From positions 124,001 to 188,000 of the forward strand of contig NZ_FOSG01000002.1 of the NCBI RefSeq assembly GCF_900114215.1: DNA of 64,000 bases, in the 5' to 3' direction. Below, piece after piece: positions 7,808-16,307 of this stretch. Position numbers and translations under genes: made by a program. Position 1 is the first letter of the stretch, and every line of letters starts with the position of its first letter. Source of the stretch: Streptomyces mangrovi (GTDB lineage: Bacteria; Actinomycetota; Actinomycetes; Streptomycetales; Streptomycetaceae). The notes beneath the pieces are model-generated. The model had not been told where the DNA came from. It saw nothing but the letters and a program-made list of their open reading frames with translations, and searched no databases.

Positions 7808-8457
7808 TGCCGTTCCGGGAGATCGGTTCCAAGATGGTCGAGGCCCGGGTGGCGCCCGGGCAGCGGATGTTCAGCCAGCGCGGCGCGATGATCGCCTACA
7901 AGGGCGAGGTCTCCTTCACGCCCAGCATCCAGGGCGGCCAGGGCGGCATCGGCTCGATGATCGGGCGGCGGCTGGCCGGCGAGGCGGCTCCGCTGATGAC
8001 GGTCGAGGGTGACGGCACGGTGCTGTTCGGCCACGGCGGCCACCACGTCGAGGTGGTCGAACTGTCCGGCGACACCCTCTACGTGGAGGCCGACCGGTTG
8101 CTCGCGTTCGACGGGACGCTGGAGCAGGGCACGATGTTCATGGGCTCCCAGGGCGGGGTCATGGGCATGGTGCGCGGCCAGGTGACCGGGCAGGGGCTGT
8201 TCACCACGACGCTCTCCGGGCACGGCTCGGTGGCCGTGATGGCCCACGGCGGGGTGATCCGGCTCCCGATCGCTCCGGGCCGCCCCGTCCACGTCGACCC
8301 GCAGGCGTACGTCGCCCACCACGGGGACGTACGGAACAAGCTCTCCACGGCGCTCGGCTGGCGGGACATGATCGGGCGCGGCTCGGGCGAGGCGTTCCAG
8401 CTGGAGCTGTCCGGGCAGGGCGAGGTGTTCGTACAGGCCAGCGAGGAGAAGCTTTGA
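7807..8457 (+). CDS. AIM24 family protein, second of three
   Basis: A protein of 216 residues with the AIM24 fold: KMVEARVAPGQRMFSQRGAM, then TVEGDGTVLFGHGGHHV, with the closing VDPQAYVAHHGDV and GRGSGEAFQLELSGQGEVFV. The ATG overlaps the preceding micro-ORF stop, and a strong AAGGGGG lies 6 nt upstream. Its own stop overlaps the TTG of the third gene. It is clearly paralogous to the flanking AIM24 genes, so the cluster arose by old duplication and divergence. Confidence 0.88.
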   Translation: MPFREIGSKMVEARVAPGQRMFSQRGAMIAYKGEVSFTPSIQGGQGGIGSMIGRRLAGEAAPLMTVEGDGTVLFGHGGHHVEVVELSGDTLYVEADRLLAFDGTLEQGTMFMGSQGGVMGMVRGQVTGQGLFTTTLSGHGSVAVMAHGGVIRLPIAPGRPVHVDPQAYVAHHGDVRNKLSTALGWRDMIGRGSGEAFQLELSGQGEVFVQASEEKL

Positions 8458-9251
8458 ACGGTCCGATCGTCCACGACGCCCACACGCTGCCGTCGAACGA
8501 CAACGTCAACCCCTACGCGTTCTGCGTCGACCTGTCGGGCCGGTGGTTCCTGCAGAAGGGGAAGATGATCGCCTACTACGGGCAGATCACCTTCAACGGC
8601 ATCGGCCACGGCCCCCTGGACCGGCTGGTCGCCACCAGCTTCCACTCCCCGCTGCACGCCTCGGACTGGGTGGTCGCCGAGGGCAAGGGCAGGATGCTGC
8701 TCGCCGACCGCGCCTTCGACGTCAACTCCTACGACCTCGACGACGGCAACCTCACCATCCGCTCGGGCAACCTGCTGGCCTTCGAGCCGAGCCTGGCGCT
8801 GAAGCAGTCCATCGTCCCCGGTTTCGTGACCCTGCTGGGGACGGGGAAGTTCGTGGCGGCCTCCAACGGCGAGGTGCACTTCGTGGAGCCGCCGGTCCGG
8901 GTCGATCCGCAGGCGCTGGTCGGCTGGGCGGACTGCCCCTCGCCCTGCCACCACTACGACCACCAGTACATGCGCGGCGTGCTCGGCGGACTGCGGGCGA
9001 TGACCGGGATCGGCGGCGTCTCCGGCGAGGAGCACCAGTTCGACTTCACCGGTGCGGGCACGGTGCTGATCCAGTCGACCGAGGTGCTGATGGCGGAGCG
9101 GGACACCGGCGCGCCCCCGCCGTCGCAGCCGGGCGTCCCCGGCGCGGGCGGCGGGCAGGGCGGCCACGGCGGGCAGGGCAGGCACGGCGGGCAGCAGATG
9201 CCGCAACTCCCGGGGCAGTTGGGCGACATCCAGCGCCGCTTCGGGTTGTGA
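8454..9251 (+). CDS. AIM24 family protein, third of three, with Gly/Gln-rich tail
   Basis: A protein of 265 residues. The start is TTG at 8454, overlapping the upstream TGA (TTGA), with GAGGAG in front. The AIM24 domain occupies about 20-225 (SGRWFLQKGKMIAYYGQITF, RVDPQALVGWADCPSPCHHY). An unusual Cys/His cluster (CPSPCHHYDHQY, near residue 162) might bind a metal. A tail of about 45 residues is rich in Gly, His and Gln (GGQGGHGGQGRHGGQQ) and is absent from the other two. It is the last gene of the AIM24 operon. Confidence 0.85.
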   Translation: MNGPIVHDAHTLPSNDNVNPYAFCVDLSGRWFLQKGKMIAYYGQITFNGIGHGPLDRLVATSFHSPLHASDWVVAEGKGRMLLADRAFDVNSYDLDDGNLTIRSGNLLAFEPSLALKQSIVPGFVTLLGTGKFVAASNGEVHFVEPPVRVDPQALVGWADCPSPCHHYDHQYMRGVLGGLRAMTGIGGVSGEEHQFDFTGAGTVLIQSTEVLMAERDTGAPPPSQPGVPGAGGGQGGHGGQGRHGGQQMPQLPGQLGDIQRRFGL

Positions 9252-9305
9252 CCGGATCACTTCCCTCGGTGAGAGGCCTCGGTGAGAGCGCTCCCGGTCG
9301 CCGGG

Positions 9306-9311
9306 TAGAGT
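9306..9311 (+). promoter_or_regulatory. Candidate -10 (TAGAGT) of the MarR gene
   Basis: TAGAGT lies 8 nt before the ATG at 9320 with no ribosome site between; a short-leader or leaderless start is likely. Confidence 0.45.
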
Positions 9312-9319
9312 CCAACGGC

Positions 9320-9796
9320 ATGGAGAGCGACAAGGAAACCCGCTGGCTGAGCGGAGAGGAGCAGCGTGCCTGGCGCGTCCACCTCGACGTCAACAGGCTC
9401 CTCACGCACCAACTGGAGCGGGATCTCCAGCCGTTCGGGCTGACCATGAACGACTACGAGATCCTGGTGAACCTCTCCGAGTCGGACGACCACCGGATGC
9501 GGATGAGCGATCTGGCCGCCGCCACCCTGCAGTCCAAGAGCCGTCTGTCCCACCAGATCACCCGCATGGAGAAGGCCGGGCTGGTGCGCCGGGAGAACTG
9601 CGAGTCCGACAGGCGCGGGCTGTTCGCGGTACTGACCGAGCACGGCTGGAGGACGATGCGCGAGGTGGCGCCGCACCATGTCGCCTCCGTGCGGCGCCAC
9701 TTCATCGATCTGCTCCCGCCCGGGGCGCTCGACGGACTGCACGGTTCGCTGGTGCCGGTCGCCGAGCATCTGCGGTCGCTGCGCGGGCGCGGCTGA
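9320..9796 (+). CDS. MarR family transcriptional regulator
   Basis: A protein of 158 residues. The winged helix domain spans about 40-120 (MNDYEILVNLSESDDHRMRM, then SDLAAATLQSKSRLSHQITR, and a wing around SDRRGLFAVLTEHG). The ATG at 9320 follows a -10-like TAGAGT. It lies 68 bp downstream of the AIM24 operon on the same strand and may read through from it. Target and ligand are unknown. Confidence 0.9.
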   Translation: MESDKETRWLSGEEQRAWRVHLDVNRLLTHQLERDLQPFGLTMNDYEILVNLSESDDHRMRMSDLAAATLQSKSRLSHQITRMEKAGLVRRENCESDRRGLFAVLTEHGWRTMREVAPHHVASVRRHFIDLLPPGALDGLHGSLVPVAEHLRSLRGRG

Positions 9797-9980
9797 GGCA
9801 CCCCGCCGAACCCCCGCGCCCCGGGGGGAGTTCTTGGGGGATGATGAGGGCGACCCGCTCAACTGCCGTGACGGACAAGACGCGGCGGGTCCGCGGCTGA
9901 CCGGCCCTTTCCGGGGGAGCGCTGGACCGGACGAGCGGGAGGGTCCTCTGCCGCCGGACCCGCGCCAGAGGTGACCTCCG

Positions 9981-10847
9981 ATGAGCCAGCCACCACCGGG
10001 CCAGCCCCCGCACGACGGCTTCGGCCCCCCGCAGTATCCGGGCGGACAGCCGCAGCAGCCGCAGCAGCCGCAGCAGCAGCCCCAACAGCCGCCGCCCCCG
10101 CCGCAGGCCGGGCCGTCGCAGGCGCCACCGCCGGGTTACGGCGGCCCGGCGGCGTACCCCCAGGGCGGGCAGTCCGGCTACGCCTACCCCCAGGGCGGGC
10201 AGCCGCCCCAGCAGCCCTACGGGCAGCCCAACCCGTACGCCGCCTATCCGCCGCCCCCGCAGGGAGGCGGGCCGAAGGGCGCGAAGGGCAGGGCGGCCCT
10301 CATCGTCGGTGGCGCCGTGGTGGCGCTCGCCCTCATCGGCGGCGGGGTCTATCTGGCGGTCGACGACGGCGAGCCCGGCGCCGCCGCCACCGTGAGCCCG
10401 TCCCCGAGCGCCTCCTCCGAACCGGCGCAGGAGACGGAGGAGCCGGTGGAGCCGACCCCCGAGGAGACGGCGGAGGATCCGCTCGACGACTACGAGCCCA
10501 CCGACGAACCGGCCGGGGAGCCGCCCGCCGGGAACGACTTCAGGGGACAGTGGCAGGGCGAGGGCGCCAGGACGCTGACCGTGGGCAAGGCGTTCGAGAG
10601 CGGGGAGGCCGAGGGGAAGAACTCGGTCTCCTGGATCGAGTTCGGCGGCGACGGCATATGCGTGGGGATCGGCGAGAACCAGAGCCGCGGCTACCGGATG
10701 GCGCTCAAGTGCGGCGAGGGTGACGACGAGGAGTACATCGCCGGCACCGCCAGCAAGACCTCGGACGGCGAGAGCATCAAGATCAAGTGGGACGACGGGG
10801 GCGGGACCGACACCCTCGACTGGATCGGCGACGACAACCTCCGGTGA
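9981..10847 (+). CDS. Pro/Gln-rich single-pass membrane protein
   Basis: A protein of 288 residues. The first 100 or so are Pro, Gln, Gly and Tyr (GQPQQPQQPQQQPQQPPPPP, QPNPYAAYPPPP) and presumably cytosolic. A membrane segment follows at about 106-127 (ALIVGGAVVALALIGGGVYL), then an acidic Ser/Pro/Glu linker and an extracellular domain (DFRGQWQGEGARTLTVGKAF, with cysteines in GDGICVGIG and ALKCGEG that may pair). Streptomyces has many proteins of this layout. I do not recognise the outer domain. The ATG has AGAGGTGA upstream. It converges on the histidine kinase gene. Confidence 0.8.
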   Translation: MSQPPPGQPPHDGFGPPQYPGGQPQQPQQPQQQPQQPPPPPQAGPSQAPPPGYGGPAAYPQGGQSGYAYPQGGQPPQQPYGQPNPYAAYPPPPQGGGPKGAKGRAALIVGGAVVALALIGGGVYLAVDDGEPGAAATVSPSPSASSEPAQETEEPVEPTPEETAEDPLDDYEPTDEPAGEPPAGNDFRGQWQGEGARTLTVGKAFESGEAEGKNSVSWIEFGGDGICVGIGENQSRGYRMALKCGEGDDEEYIAGTASKTSDGESIKIKWDDGGGTDTLDWIGDDNLR

Positions 10848-10871
10848 ACCTCCCGTACCCCCCGGAGCCTT

Positions 10872-10913
10872 CCGGCCTCGCCCGGGCTACCCGGCCCGCC
10901 CGGGCGAGGCCGG
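10872..10913. terminator. Terminator overlapping the 3' end of the histidine kinase gene
   Basis: Perfect 16-bp arms (CCGGCCTCGCCCGGGC and its complement) with a 10-nt loop that contains the kinase stop codon. It lies between two convergent genes and can serve both. Confidence 0.7.
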
Positions 10914-12527
10914 GGCCGCGGCGGGCAGCCGCAGGGTGAACAGGGCGCCGCCCTCGGCCGCCCGGCCGGCGGTGAGGCCGCCGCCGTGCCGGGCCGCCAC
11001 GTCGCGGGCGATGGCCAGCCCCAGCCCGGCGCCGCCCTCGTCCCGGCTGCGCGCGTCGTCCAGCCGTACGAACCGTTCGAAGATCCGCTCCCGCTCCTCC
11101 TCCGGCACCCCGGCGCCGTCGTCGGCGACCTCCAGCACGGCCTGCCCGTGTTCACGGGCCACTCGCACCCGGATGCGGGAGGCCGCGTGGCGCCGGGCGT
11201 TGTCCAGGAGGTTGCCGAGCACCCGGGCGAGCTGGCCGCGCGAGCCCGTCACCTCCACCGGTTCCCCGTCCTCCCCGCCACCGCCGTAACCCCCGTCACC
11301 CCCGTCCTCCAGGACGACCGTGATCCGGTCCCCGGTGCGCTGCGCCAGCTCCTCCCGCACCAGCGCGTACAGGTCCACCCGCGCCTCCCCGGGGCGCTCC
11401 CCGGCGTCCAGGCGGGCCAGCAGCAGCAGATCGGCGGCCAGCGCCTGCAGCCGTACGGTGTCGTGGACCGCGCCGTCGATGTCGAGCAGCCCGGGGTGGG
11501 CGGCGGCGACCTCCAGCTGGGTGCGCAGGGAGGCGATCGGACTGCGCAGTTCGTGCGAGGCGTCGGCGACGAAGCGGCGCTGCCGCTCGACGGACGCCTC
11601 CAGGACGCTCAGGGTCTCGTTGGTGGTCCGCGCCAGGCGTGCCACCTCGTCGCGGGAGGGTGGCTCGGGTACGCGCCGGGACAGGTCGGTGCCGGCCGCG
11701 ATGGCCGCCATCTCCCGCCGGATGCCCTCCACCGGGCGCAGCGCGCCCCGGGTGACCAGCCAGGTGACGCCTCCGACGACGGCGAGCAGCGCGGGCAGCC
11801 CGGCGAGCATGGTGCCGGTGACGGTCGAGACGGCCTCCTCCTGCTCGGCGAGGGAGGCGCCGGCGTAGACGGTGACGGGGACGCGGTCGCGGGTGACACT
11901 CTGCACGGCGACCAGGCGGAAGGCCTGCGTCGTCACCGCCCGGGAGCGGTCGTAGGTCACCTCGCCGTCCCCGTCCACGGGCAGGGCGACGGTCCGGGTG
12001 ACGCTGTTGCGGTCCACCGCGACGGGCTCGTCGGACGGCGCCGGGGTGGTGCCGTCGTCGCGGTCGTCGTCGCGGTCATCGTCATCGTCCCGGTCATCGT
12101 CCCGGTCGTCGTCCCGGTCGTCGTCCCGGTCGTCGTCACTGCCGCCGCCGTCCTCCGGGGAGGGCGTGACGGGCGCCTGCCGGGGCTCGTCCGGCCTGTT
12201 GAAGTCGGCCACGGGCCCGCGTCCGCGCAGTGGGTCGCCGGCTCCGAGCACCTCGCCGGAGGCGTCCACGACCTGCACCGGCTCGTCGTCCGCCAGCGCC
12301 TCCACTCCTCCCACCTCGGCCGCCGGCACGTCGGCGACCCCGGCGGCGACCTCACGGGCGGTGGTCTCGGCGTGCAGCCGGGCGTTCTCGGTGAGCCCCC
12401 CGCGGAGCACCTCGACCACCGCGATCCCGGCCACCACCAGGGCGACCGCCACCACGAGCGTGGCGCCGAGCGCGGCGCGCACCCGGACGGTGAGCCGGGC
12501 GAGCGGGGAGAGCACGGGCCTACGCAC
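10887..12527 (-). CDS. Sensor histidine kinase with extracytoplasmic RDDD repeats
   Basis: A protein of 546 residues. Membrane segment 1 is at about 19-41; the extracytoplasmic domain at 42-238 contains an almost pure Asp/Arg tract at 130-158 (repeats of RDDD); membrane segment 2 is at about 239-259; then HAMP, the phospho-acceptor helix with His325 (ADASHELRSPIASL), and the ATP domain (NLLDNARRHA, DDGAGVPEEE, GGAGLGLAIA). The GTG start overlaps the response regulator stop by 8 nt. The PepSY-like secreted protein divergent from this operon has the same repeats, so the two may share a ligand such as a metal ion. Confidence 0.92.
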   Translation of the reverse strand: MRRPVLSPLARLTVRVRAALGATLVVAVALVVAGIAVVEVLRGGLTENARLHAETTAREVAAGVADVPAAEVGGVEALADDEPVQVVDASGEVLGAGDPLRGRGPVADFNRPDEPRQAPVTPSPEDGGGSDDDRDDDRDDDRDDDRDDDDDRDDDRDDGTTPAPSDEPVAVDRNSVTRTVALPVDGDGEVTYDRSRAVTTQAFRLVAVQSVTRDRVPVTVYAGASLAEQEEAVSTVTGTMLAGLPALLAVVGGVTWLVTRGALRPVEGIRREMAAIAAGTDLSRRVPEPPSRDEVARLARTTNETLSVLEASVERQRRFVADASHELRSPIASLRTQLEVAAAHPGLLDIDGAVHDTVRLQALAADLLLLARLDAGERPGEARVDLYALVREELAQRTGDRITVVLEDGGDGGYGGGGEDGEPVEVTGSRGQLARVLGNLLDNARRHAASRIRVRVAREHGQAVLEVADDGAGVPEEERERIFERFVRLDDARSRDEGGAGLGLAIARDVAARHGGGLTAGRAAEGGALFTLRLPAAAPASPGRAG

Positions 12528-13185
12528 CGGTCCTCACCAGCCGGTATCCGGCGCCGCGCACCGTGGCGATCGCCGCGCTGCCCAGCTTGCGGCGCAGCGC
12601 GCTGACGTACACCTCGACGATGTTGACGTCACCCTCGTAGGCGAAGTCCCAGACGTGTTCGAGGATCTCCGACTTGGAGACCACCTCCCCGGCGCGTACC
12701 GCCAGGTACTCCAGCACGGCGAACTCCTTGGCCGTCAGGGCCACTTCACGCCCGTCCAGGGTCACCCGCCGCGCGGCGGGGTCCACGGTCAGCCCGCCCA
12801 CCCGCAGCACCGACGCCCCGCCCCGGGTGCGGCGGCGCAGCAGCGCCCTCACCCGGGCGAGCAGCACCACGTAGGAGAACGGCTTGGTGAGGTAGTCGTC
12901 GGCGCCGGTGTCCAGCCCCTCGGCCTCGTCGTACTCGCCGTCCTTGGCGGTCAGCATCAGGATCGGCGTCTCGTCCCCGGCGGCGCGCAGGGCCGAGCAG
13001 ACGCGGTAGCCGTTCATGCCCGGCAGCATGATGTCGAGGACGATCAGGTCGTACGGGCCCTCGGTCGCCCGGTGCAGCCCGCCGGTCCCGTCGTGGGCCA
13101 CGTCGACGGCGAACCCCTCGGCCGTCAGGCCCCTGGCCAGCGACAGGGCGAGCCGTTTCTCGTCCTCCACGATCAGTACGCGCAT
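12520..13185 (-). CDS. OmpR/PhoB family response regulator
   Basis: A protein of 221 residues. The receiver domain (1-115) has the acidic pair at ED7-8, the phosphorylated Asp51 (IVLDIMLPG) and Lys in LTKPFS. The C-terminal winged helix (about 128-221) has AKEFAVLEYLAVRAGEVVSK and VYVSALRRKLG. It is the partner of the overlapping histidine kinase. Three TTCAG direct repeats at about one helical turn upstream of the start are a probable binding site, so it likely controls itself and the divergent PepSY gene. Confidence 0.93.
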   Translation of the reverse strand: MRVLIVEDEKRLALSLARGLTAEGFAVDVAHDGTGGLHRATEGPYDLIVLDIMLPGMNGYRVCSALRAAGDETPILMLTAKDGEYDEAEGLDTGADDYLTKPFSYVVLLARVRALLRRRTRGGASVLRVGGLTVDPAARRVTLDGREVALTAKEFAVLEYLAVRAGEVVSKSEILEHVWDFAYEGDVNIVEVYVSALRRKLGSAAIATVRGAGYRLVRTGA

Positions 13186-13205
13186 GGGGCCAGCCTGCCA
13201 AAAGC

Positions 13206-13246
13206 CACCTGAAGAGATCTTCAGGTGCTTTCAGGATGCCTTCAGC
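13206..13246. promoter_or_regulatory. TTCAG direct repeats and palindrome in the divergent promoter
   Basis: TTCAG occurs at 13220, 13230 and 13241, spaced 10 and 11 bp, the pattern recognised by OmpR/PhoB regulators. The first copy also forms an 8-bp-armed palindrome with CACCTGAA at 13206-13213. The region lies between the response regulator start and the PepSY gene. Confidence 0.55.
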
Positions 13247-13256
13247 CGCGCCCTGC

Positions 13257-13289
13257 GACGGTGTTCCACGTCAGGCACGGAACACCGTC
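13257..13289 (+). promoter_or_regulatory. Inverted repeat in the 5' region of the PepSY-like gene
   Basis: Perfect 11-bp arms (GACGGTGTTCC and its complement) are separated by 11 nt, ending just before the AGGGAGGA ribosome site. It could be an operator, or an mRNA hairpin that affects initiation or stability. Confidence 0.5.
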
Positions 13290-13307
13290 TCCAGGGAGGA
13301 AACCACC

Positions 13308-13772
13308 ATGAACCGCAAGCTGGTCGTCGCCGCCGTCGCCACCGCCGCCCTCGCCGTCGGCGGGAGCACCCTCGCCTTCGCCGACGACGACGCCGCTCAG
13401 GACGCCCTGGCCGCGAGCCTGCGGGCCGGCGCCGACACCGGTGACCGGGACGACGACCAGGACGACGACCGGGACGACCAGGACGACGACAGGGACGAGC
13501 CGCAGACGCTGCGCGGCGCCGAGGTCACCCTCCAGGAGGCCGTCGCGGCCGCGCTGAAGGCCGTACCGGGCTCGGCGGAGTCCGCCGAACTGGAGGACGA
13601 CGACAGCGACCGGCCGGCCTGGGAGGTCGAGATCCTGGGCGAGGACGGCTCCCGGTACGAGGTCTCGGTGGGCACGGACAGCGCCGACGTGCTGGAGCGG
13701 AACACCGAGTCGGACGACCGGGACGACGCCGACGACCGGGACGACGACCGGGACGACCGCCGCGAGGACTGA
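13308..13772 (+). CDS. Secreted PepSY-like protein with Asp/Arg repeats
   Basis: A protein of 154 residues. The signal peptide (about 1-25, MNRKLVVAAVATAALAVGGS, cleavage near AFA) is followed by an Asp/Arg/Gln tract (46-63), a central domain like PepSY (about 68-132: VTLQEAVAAALKAVPGSAES, WEVEILGEDGSRYEVSVGTD), and a second Asp/Arg tract to the end (135-154). PepSY domains often occur near two-component systems and may sense or inhibit outside the membrane. The ribosome site is AGGGAGGA. It is divergent from the kinase operon with a shared control region. Confidence 0.85.
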   Translation: MNRKLVVAAVATAALAVGGSTLAFADDDAAQDALAASLRAGADTGDRDDDQDDDRDDQDDDRDEPQTLRGAEVTLQEAVAAALKAVPGSAESAELEDDDSDRPAWEVEILGEDGSRYEVSVGTDSADVLERNTESDDRDDADDRDDDRDDRRED

Positions 13773-13791
13773 CGGCCGCCCCCGGCGGGGC

Positions 13792-14751
13792 TCATTCCCC
13801 CGTCAGCCCCGCCACCAGCTCGTCGGCCGCCGCGTACGGGTCGAGCGTCCCGCCCGTGATCCGCTCGGCCAGCGCCTCCAGGCGGCGGTCGCCGTGCAGG
13901 TCGCCGATGCGCTCGCGCAGCGCGGTCACCGCGATGGTCTCCACCTCGCGGGCCGCGCGCGCCCGGCGGCGCTCGGCGAGCACTCCGCGCTCCTCCATCC
14001 AGGCGCGGTGCTTCTCCAGCGCCTCGACGACCTCGTCGACGCCCTCGCCGCGCGCGGCGACGGTCTTGACGATCGGCGGGCGCCAGTCGCCGGGCTTCCG
14101 TGCCTCGCCGAGGCCCAGCATGTGGTTGAGCTCGCGGGCGGTGGCGTCCGCGCCGTCGCGGTCGGCCTTGTTGACCACGTACACGTCGCCGATCTCCAGG
14201 ATCCCGGCCTTGGCGGCCTGGATGCCGTCGCCCATGCCGGGCGCCAGAAGAACGACGGAGGTGTCGGCCTGCGAGGCGATCTCGACCTCGGACTGGCCGA
14301 CGCCGACCGTCTCGACCAGGACGACGTCGCAGCCGGCCGCGTCCAGGACGCGGATGGCCTGCGGGGCGGCCCAGGCCAGGCCGCCGAGGTGGCCGCGGGT
14401 GGCCATGGAGCGGATGTAGACGCCGGGGTCGGAGGCGTGCTCGGACATCCGCACCCGGTCGCCCAGCAGCGCGCCGCCGGAGAAGGGGGAGGAGGGGTCC
14501 ACCGCGAGGACGCCGACCCGCCTGCCGGCCTTGCGGTACGCGGTCACCAGCGCCGAGGTGGAGGTGGACTTGCCCACCCCCGGCGAGCCGGTCAGACCGA
14601 CGACGTACGCGTTGCCCGTCAGCGGCGCCAGCGCCGCCATGACCTCCCTGAGCTGCGGGGAAGCCCCCTCAACCAGCGAGATCAGCCGGGCCACGGCCCG
14701 GGGCCTGCCCTGCCGTGCCTGCTCCACCAGTCCGGGGACGTCCACCGCCAT
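13792..14751 (-). CDS. meaB: MeaB/ArgK-type GTPase, acyl-CoA mutase chaperone
   Basis: A protein of 319 residues. The G domain has Walker A GSPGVGKST (about 55-63), the family motif AVDPSSPFSGGALLGDRVRM, the Walker B/G3 region DVVLVETVGVGQSE and the base-recognition motif NKAD. A C-terminal helical arm follows. MeaB proteins load adenosylcobalamin and protect methylmalonyl- and isobutyryl-CoA mutases from inactivation. Older annotations call the family arginine transport ATPase, which is wrong. The ATG at 14751 is chosen by family length; the frame extends upstream without support. Thiolase, epimerase and icmA lie nearby. Confidence 0.9.
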   Translation of the reverse strand: MAVDVPGLVEQARQGRPRAVARLISLVEGASPQLREVMAALAPLTGNAYVVGLTGSPGVGKSTSTSALVTAYRKAGRRVGVLAVDPSSPFSGGALLGDRVRMSEHASDPGVYIRSMATRGHLGGLAWAAPQAIRVLDAAGCDVVLVETVGVGQSEVEIASQADTSVVLLAPGMGDGIQAAKAGILEIGDVYVVNKADRDGADATARELNHMLGLGEARKPGDWRPPIVKTVAARGEGVDEVVEALEKHRAWMEERGVLAERRRARAAREVETIAVTALRERIGDLHGDRRLEALAERITGGTLDPYAAADELVAGLTGE

Positions 14752-14943
14752 ACGTGCTGCGCTCCTCGCGATACTCGGCCGTCGCCGGCCCTCGTCGGCC
14801 CTCGTCGGCCGCCGGGCGGCCGCTGTGGTCGGCCACCTGTTCCAGCCGTCATTCTTCCCGCGCCGCTCGCGCGCCGCCGTGCCGCCGGTCACACGGGCCC
14901 GCATCCGTCATGTGCGGTGTCACGGGCCCGTGCGACCGCGCCG

Positions 14944-16170
14944 TCACTTCTTCGGCACCCGCACGATCAGGGCGTCGCCCTGGCCGCCGCCGCCGCACAG
15001 CGCCGCGGCGCCGACACCGCCGCCGCGGCGCTTGAGCTCCAGGGCGAGGTGGAGCACGATGCGCGCGCCGGACATACCGATCGGGTGACCCAGCGCGATC
15101 GCGCCACCGTTGACGTTCACCTTTTCGTGGTCGATGCCGAGGTCCTTCATCGACTGCACCGCGACGGCCGCGAACGCCTCGTTGATCTCGATCAGGTCGA
15201 GGTCGCCGACCTCCAGGCCGTCCTTCCTCAGAGCGTGGCGGATGGCGTTGGACGGCTGCGACTGCAGGGAGTTGTCCGGGCCGGCCACGTTGCCGTGGGC
15301 GCCGATCTCGGCGATCCACTCCAGGCCCAGCTCCTCGGCCCTGGCCTTGCTCATCACGACCACCGCGGCGGCGCCGTCGGAGATCTGTGAGGAGGTGCCG
15401 GCGGTGATGGTGCCGTCCTTGGCGAAGGCCGGGCGCAGCCTGCCCAGGGACTCGGCGGTGGTCTCGGCCCGGATGCCCTCGTCCTTGGAGAACAGGATCG
15501 GGTCGCCCTTGCGCTGCGGGATCTCCACCGGGGTGACCTCGGCGTCGAACAGGCCGTTCTTCTGCGCGGCGGCGGCCCGCTGGTGGGAGAGGGCGGCGAT
15601 CTCGTCCTGCTCGGCGCGGCCGATGCCCAGACGGGTGTTGTGCTTCTCGGTGGACTCGCCCATGGCGACGTTCTCGAAGGAGTCGGTCAGGCCGTCGTGG
15701 GCCATGGCGTCCAGCATCTGCACCGCGCCGTACTTGAAGCCCTCGCGGGACTTCGGCAGCAGGTGGGGGGCATTGGTCATGGACTCCTGGCCGCCGGCGA
15801 CGACCACGTCGAACTCGCCGGCGCGGATGAGCTGGTCGGCCAGCGCGATGGCGTCCAGGCCCGACAGGCAGACCTTGTTGACCGTCAGCGCGGGGACGTT
15901 CATCGGGATGCCGGCCTTGACCGCGGCCTGGCGCGCGGGAATCTGCCCGGCGCCGGCCTGGAGCACCTGGCCCATGATCACGTACTCGACCTGGTCCCCG
16001 CCGATGCCCGCGCGGTCCAGGGCGGCCTTGATGGCGAAGCCGCCCAGGTCGGCGCCGGAGAAGGTCTTCAGCGAGCCCAGCAGGCGGCCCATGGGCGTAC
16101 GGGCGCCCGCGACGATCACGGAGGTGGTGGCGGACGCCGAACGGGTCTCGGGGTTCGTCTTTTCGGTCAC
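14944..16170 (-). CDS. Acetyl-CoA C-acetyltransferase (thiolase)
   Basis: A protein of 408 residues, normal for biosynthetic thiolases. The nucleophile is Cys101 ([11 protein letters not shown]). The C-terminal motifs [17 protein letters not shown] and [12 protein letters not shown] supply the other catalytic His and Cys. It condenses two acetyl-CoA to acetoacetyl-CoA or runs in reverse. GTG at 16170 is chosen for an AAGGGG ribosome site. With the 3-hydroxybutyryl-CoA dehydrogenase at 30.4 kb it provides the first steps towards butyryl- or ethylmalonyl-CoA. It is divergent from the epimerase gene. Confidence 0.93.
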   Translation of the reverse strand: MTEKTNPETRSASATTSVIVAGARTPMGRLLGSLKTFSGADLGGFAIKAALDRAGIGGDQVEYVIMGQVLQAGAGQIPARQAAVKAGIPMNVPALTVNKVCLSGLDAIALADQLIRAGEFDVVVAGGQESMTNAPHLLPKSREGFKYGAVQMLDAMAHDGLTDSFENVAMGESTEKHNTRLGIGRAEQDEIAALSHQRAAAAQKNGLFDAEVTPVEIPQRKGDPILFSKDEGIRAETTAESLGRLRPAFAKDGTITAGTSSQISDGAAAVVVMSKARAEELGLEWIAEIGAHGNVAGPDNSLQSQPSNAIRHALRKDGLEVGDLDLIEINEAFAAVAVQSMKDLGIDHEKVNVNGGAIALGHPIGMSGARIVLHLALELKRRGGGVGAAALCGGGGQGDALIVRVPKK

Positions 16171-16307
16171 GGTGCGGCCCCTTCGGAGCAGGGAGTTAAC
16201 GAGGGTTATCGCCAATGTACTGAGCGGTACCGTCCCGGGTCACCGGTCGGTCGGTGTGACCGTGCGCACGTTGCGTAACCACACTTCGAGACGGTGCACT
16301 GTCTTCC

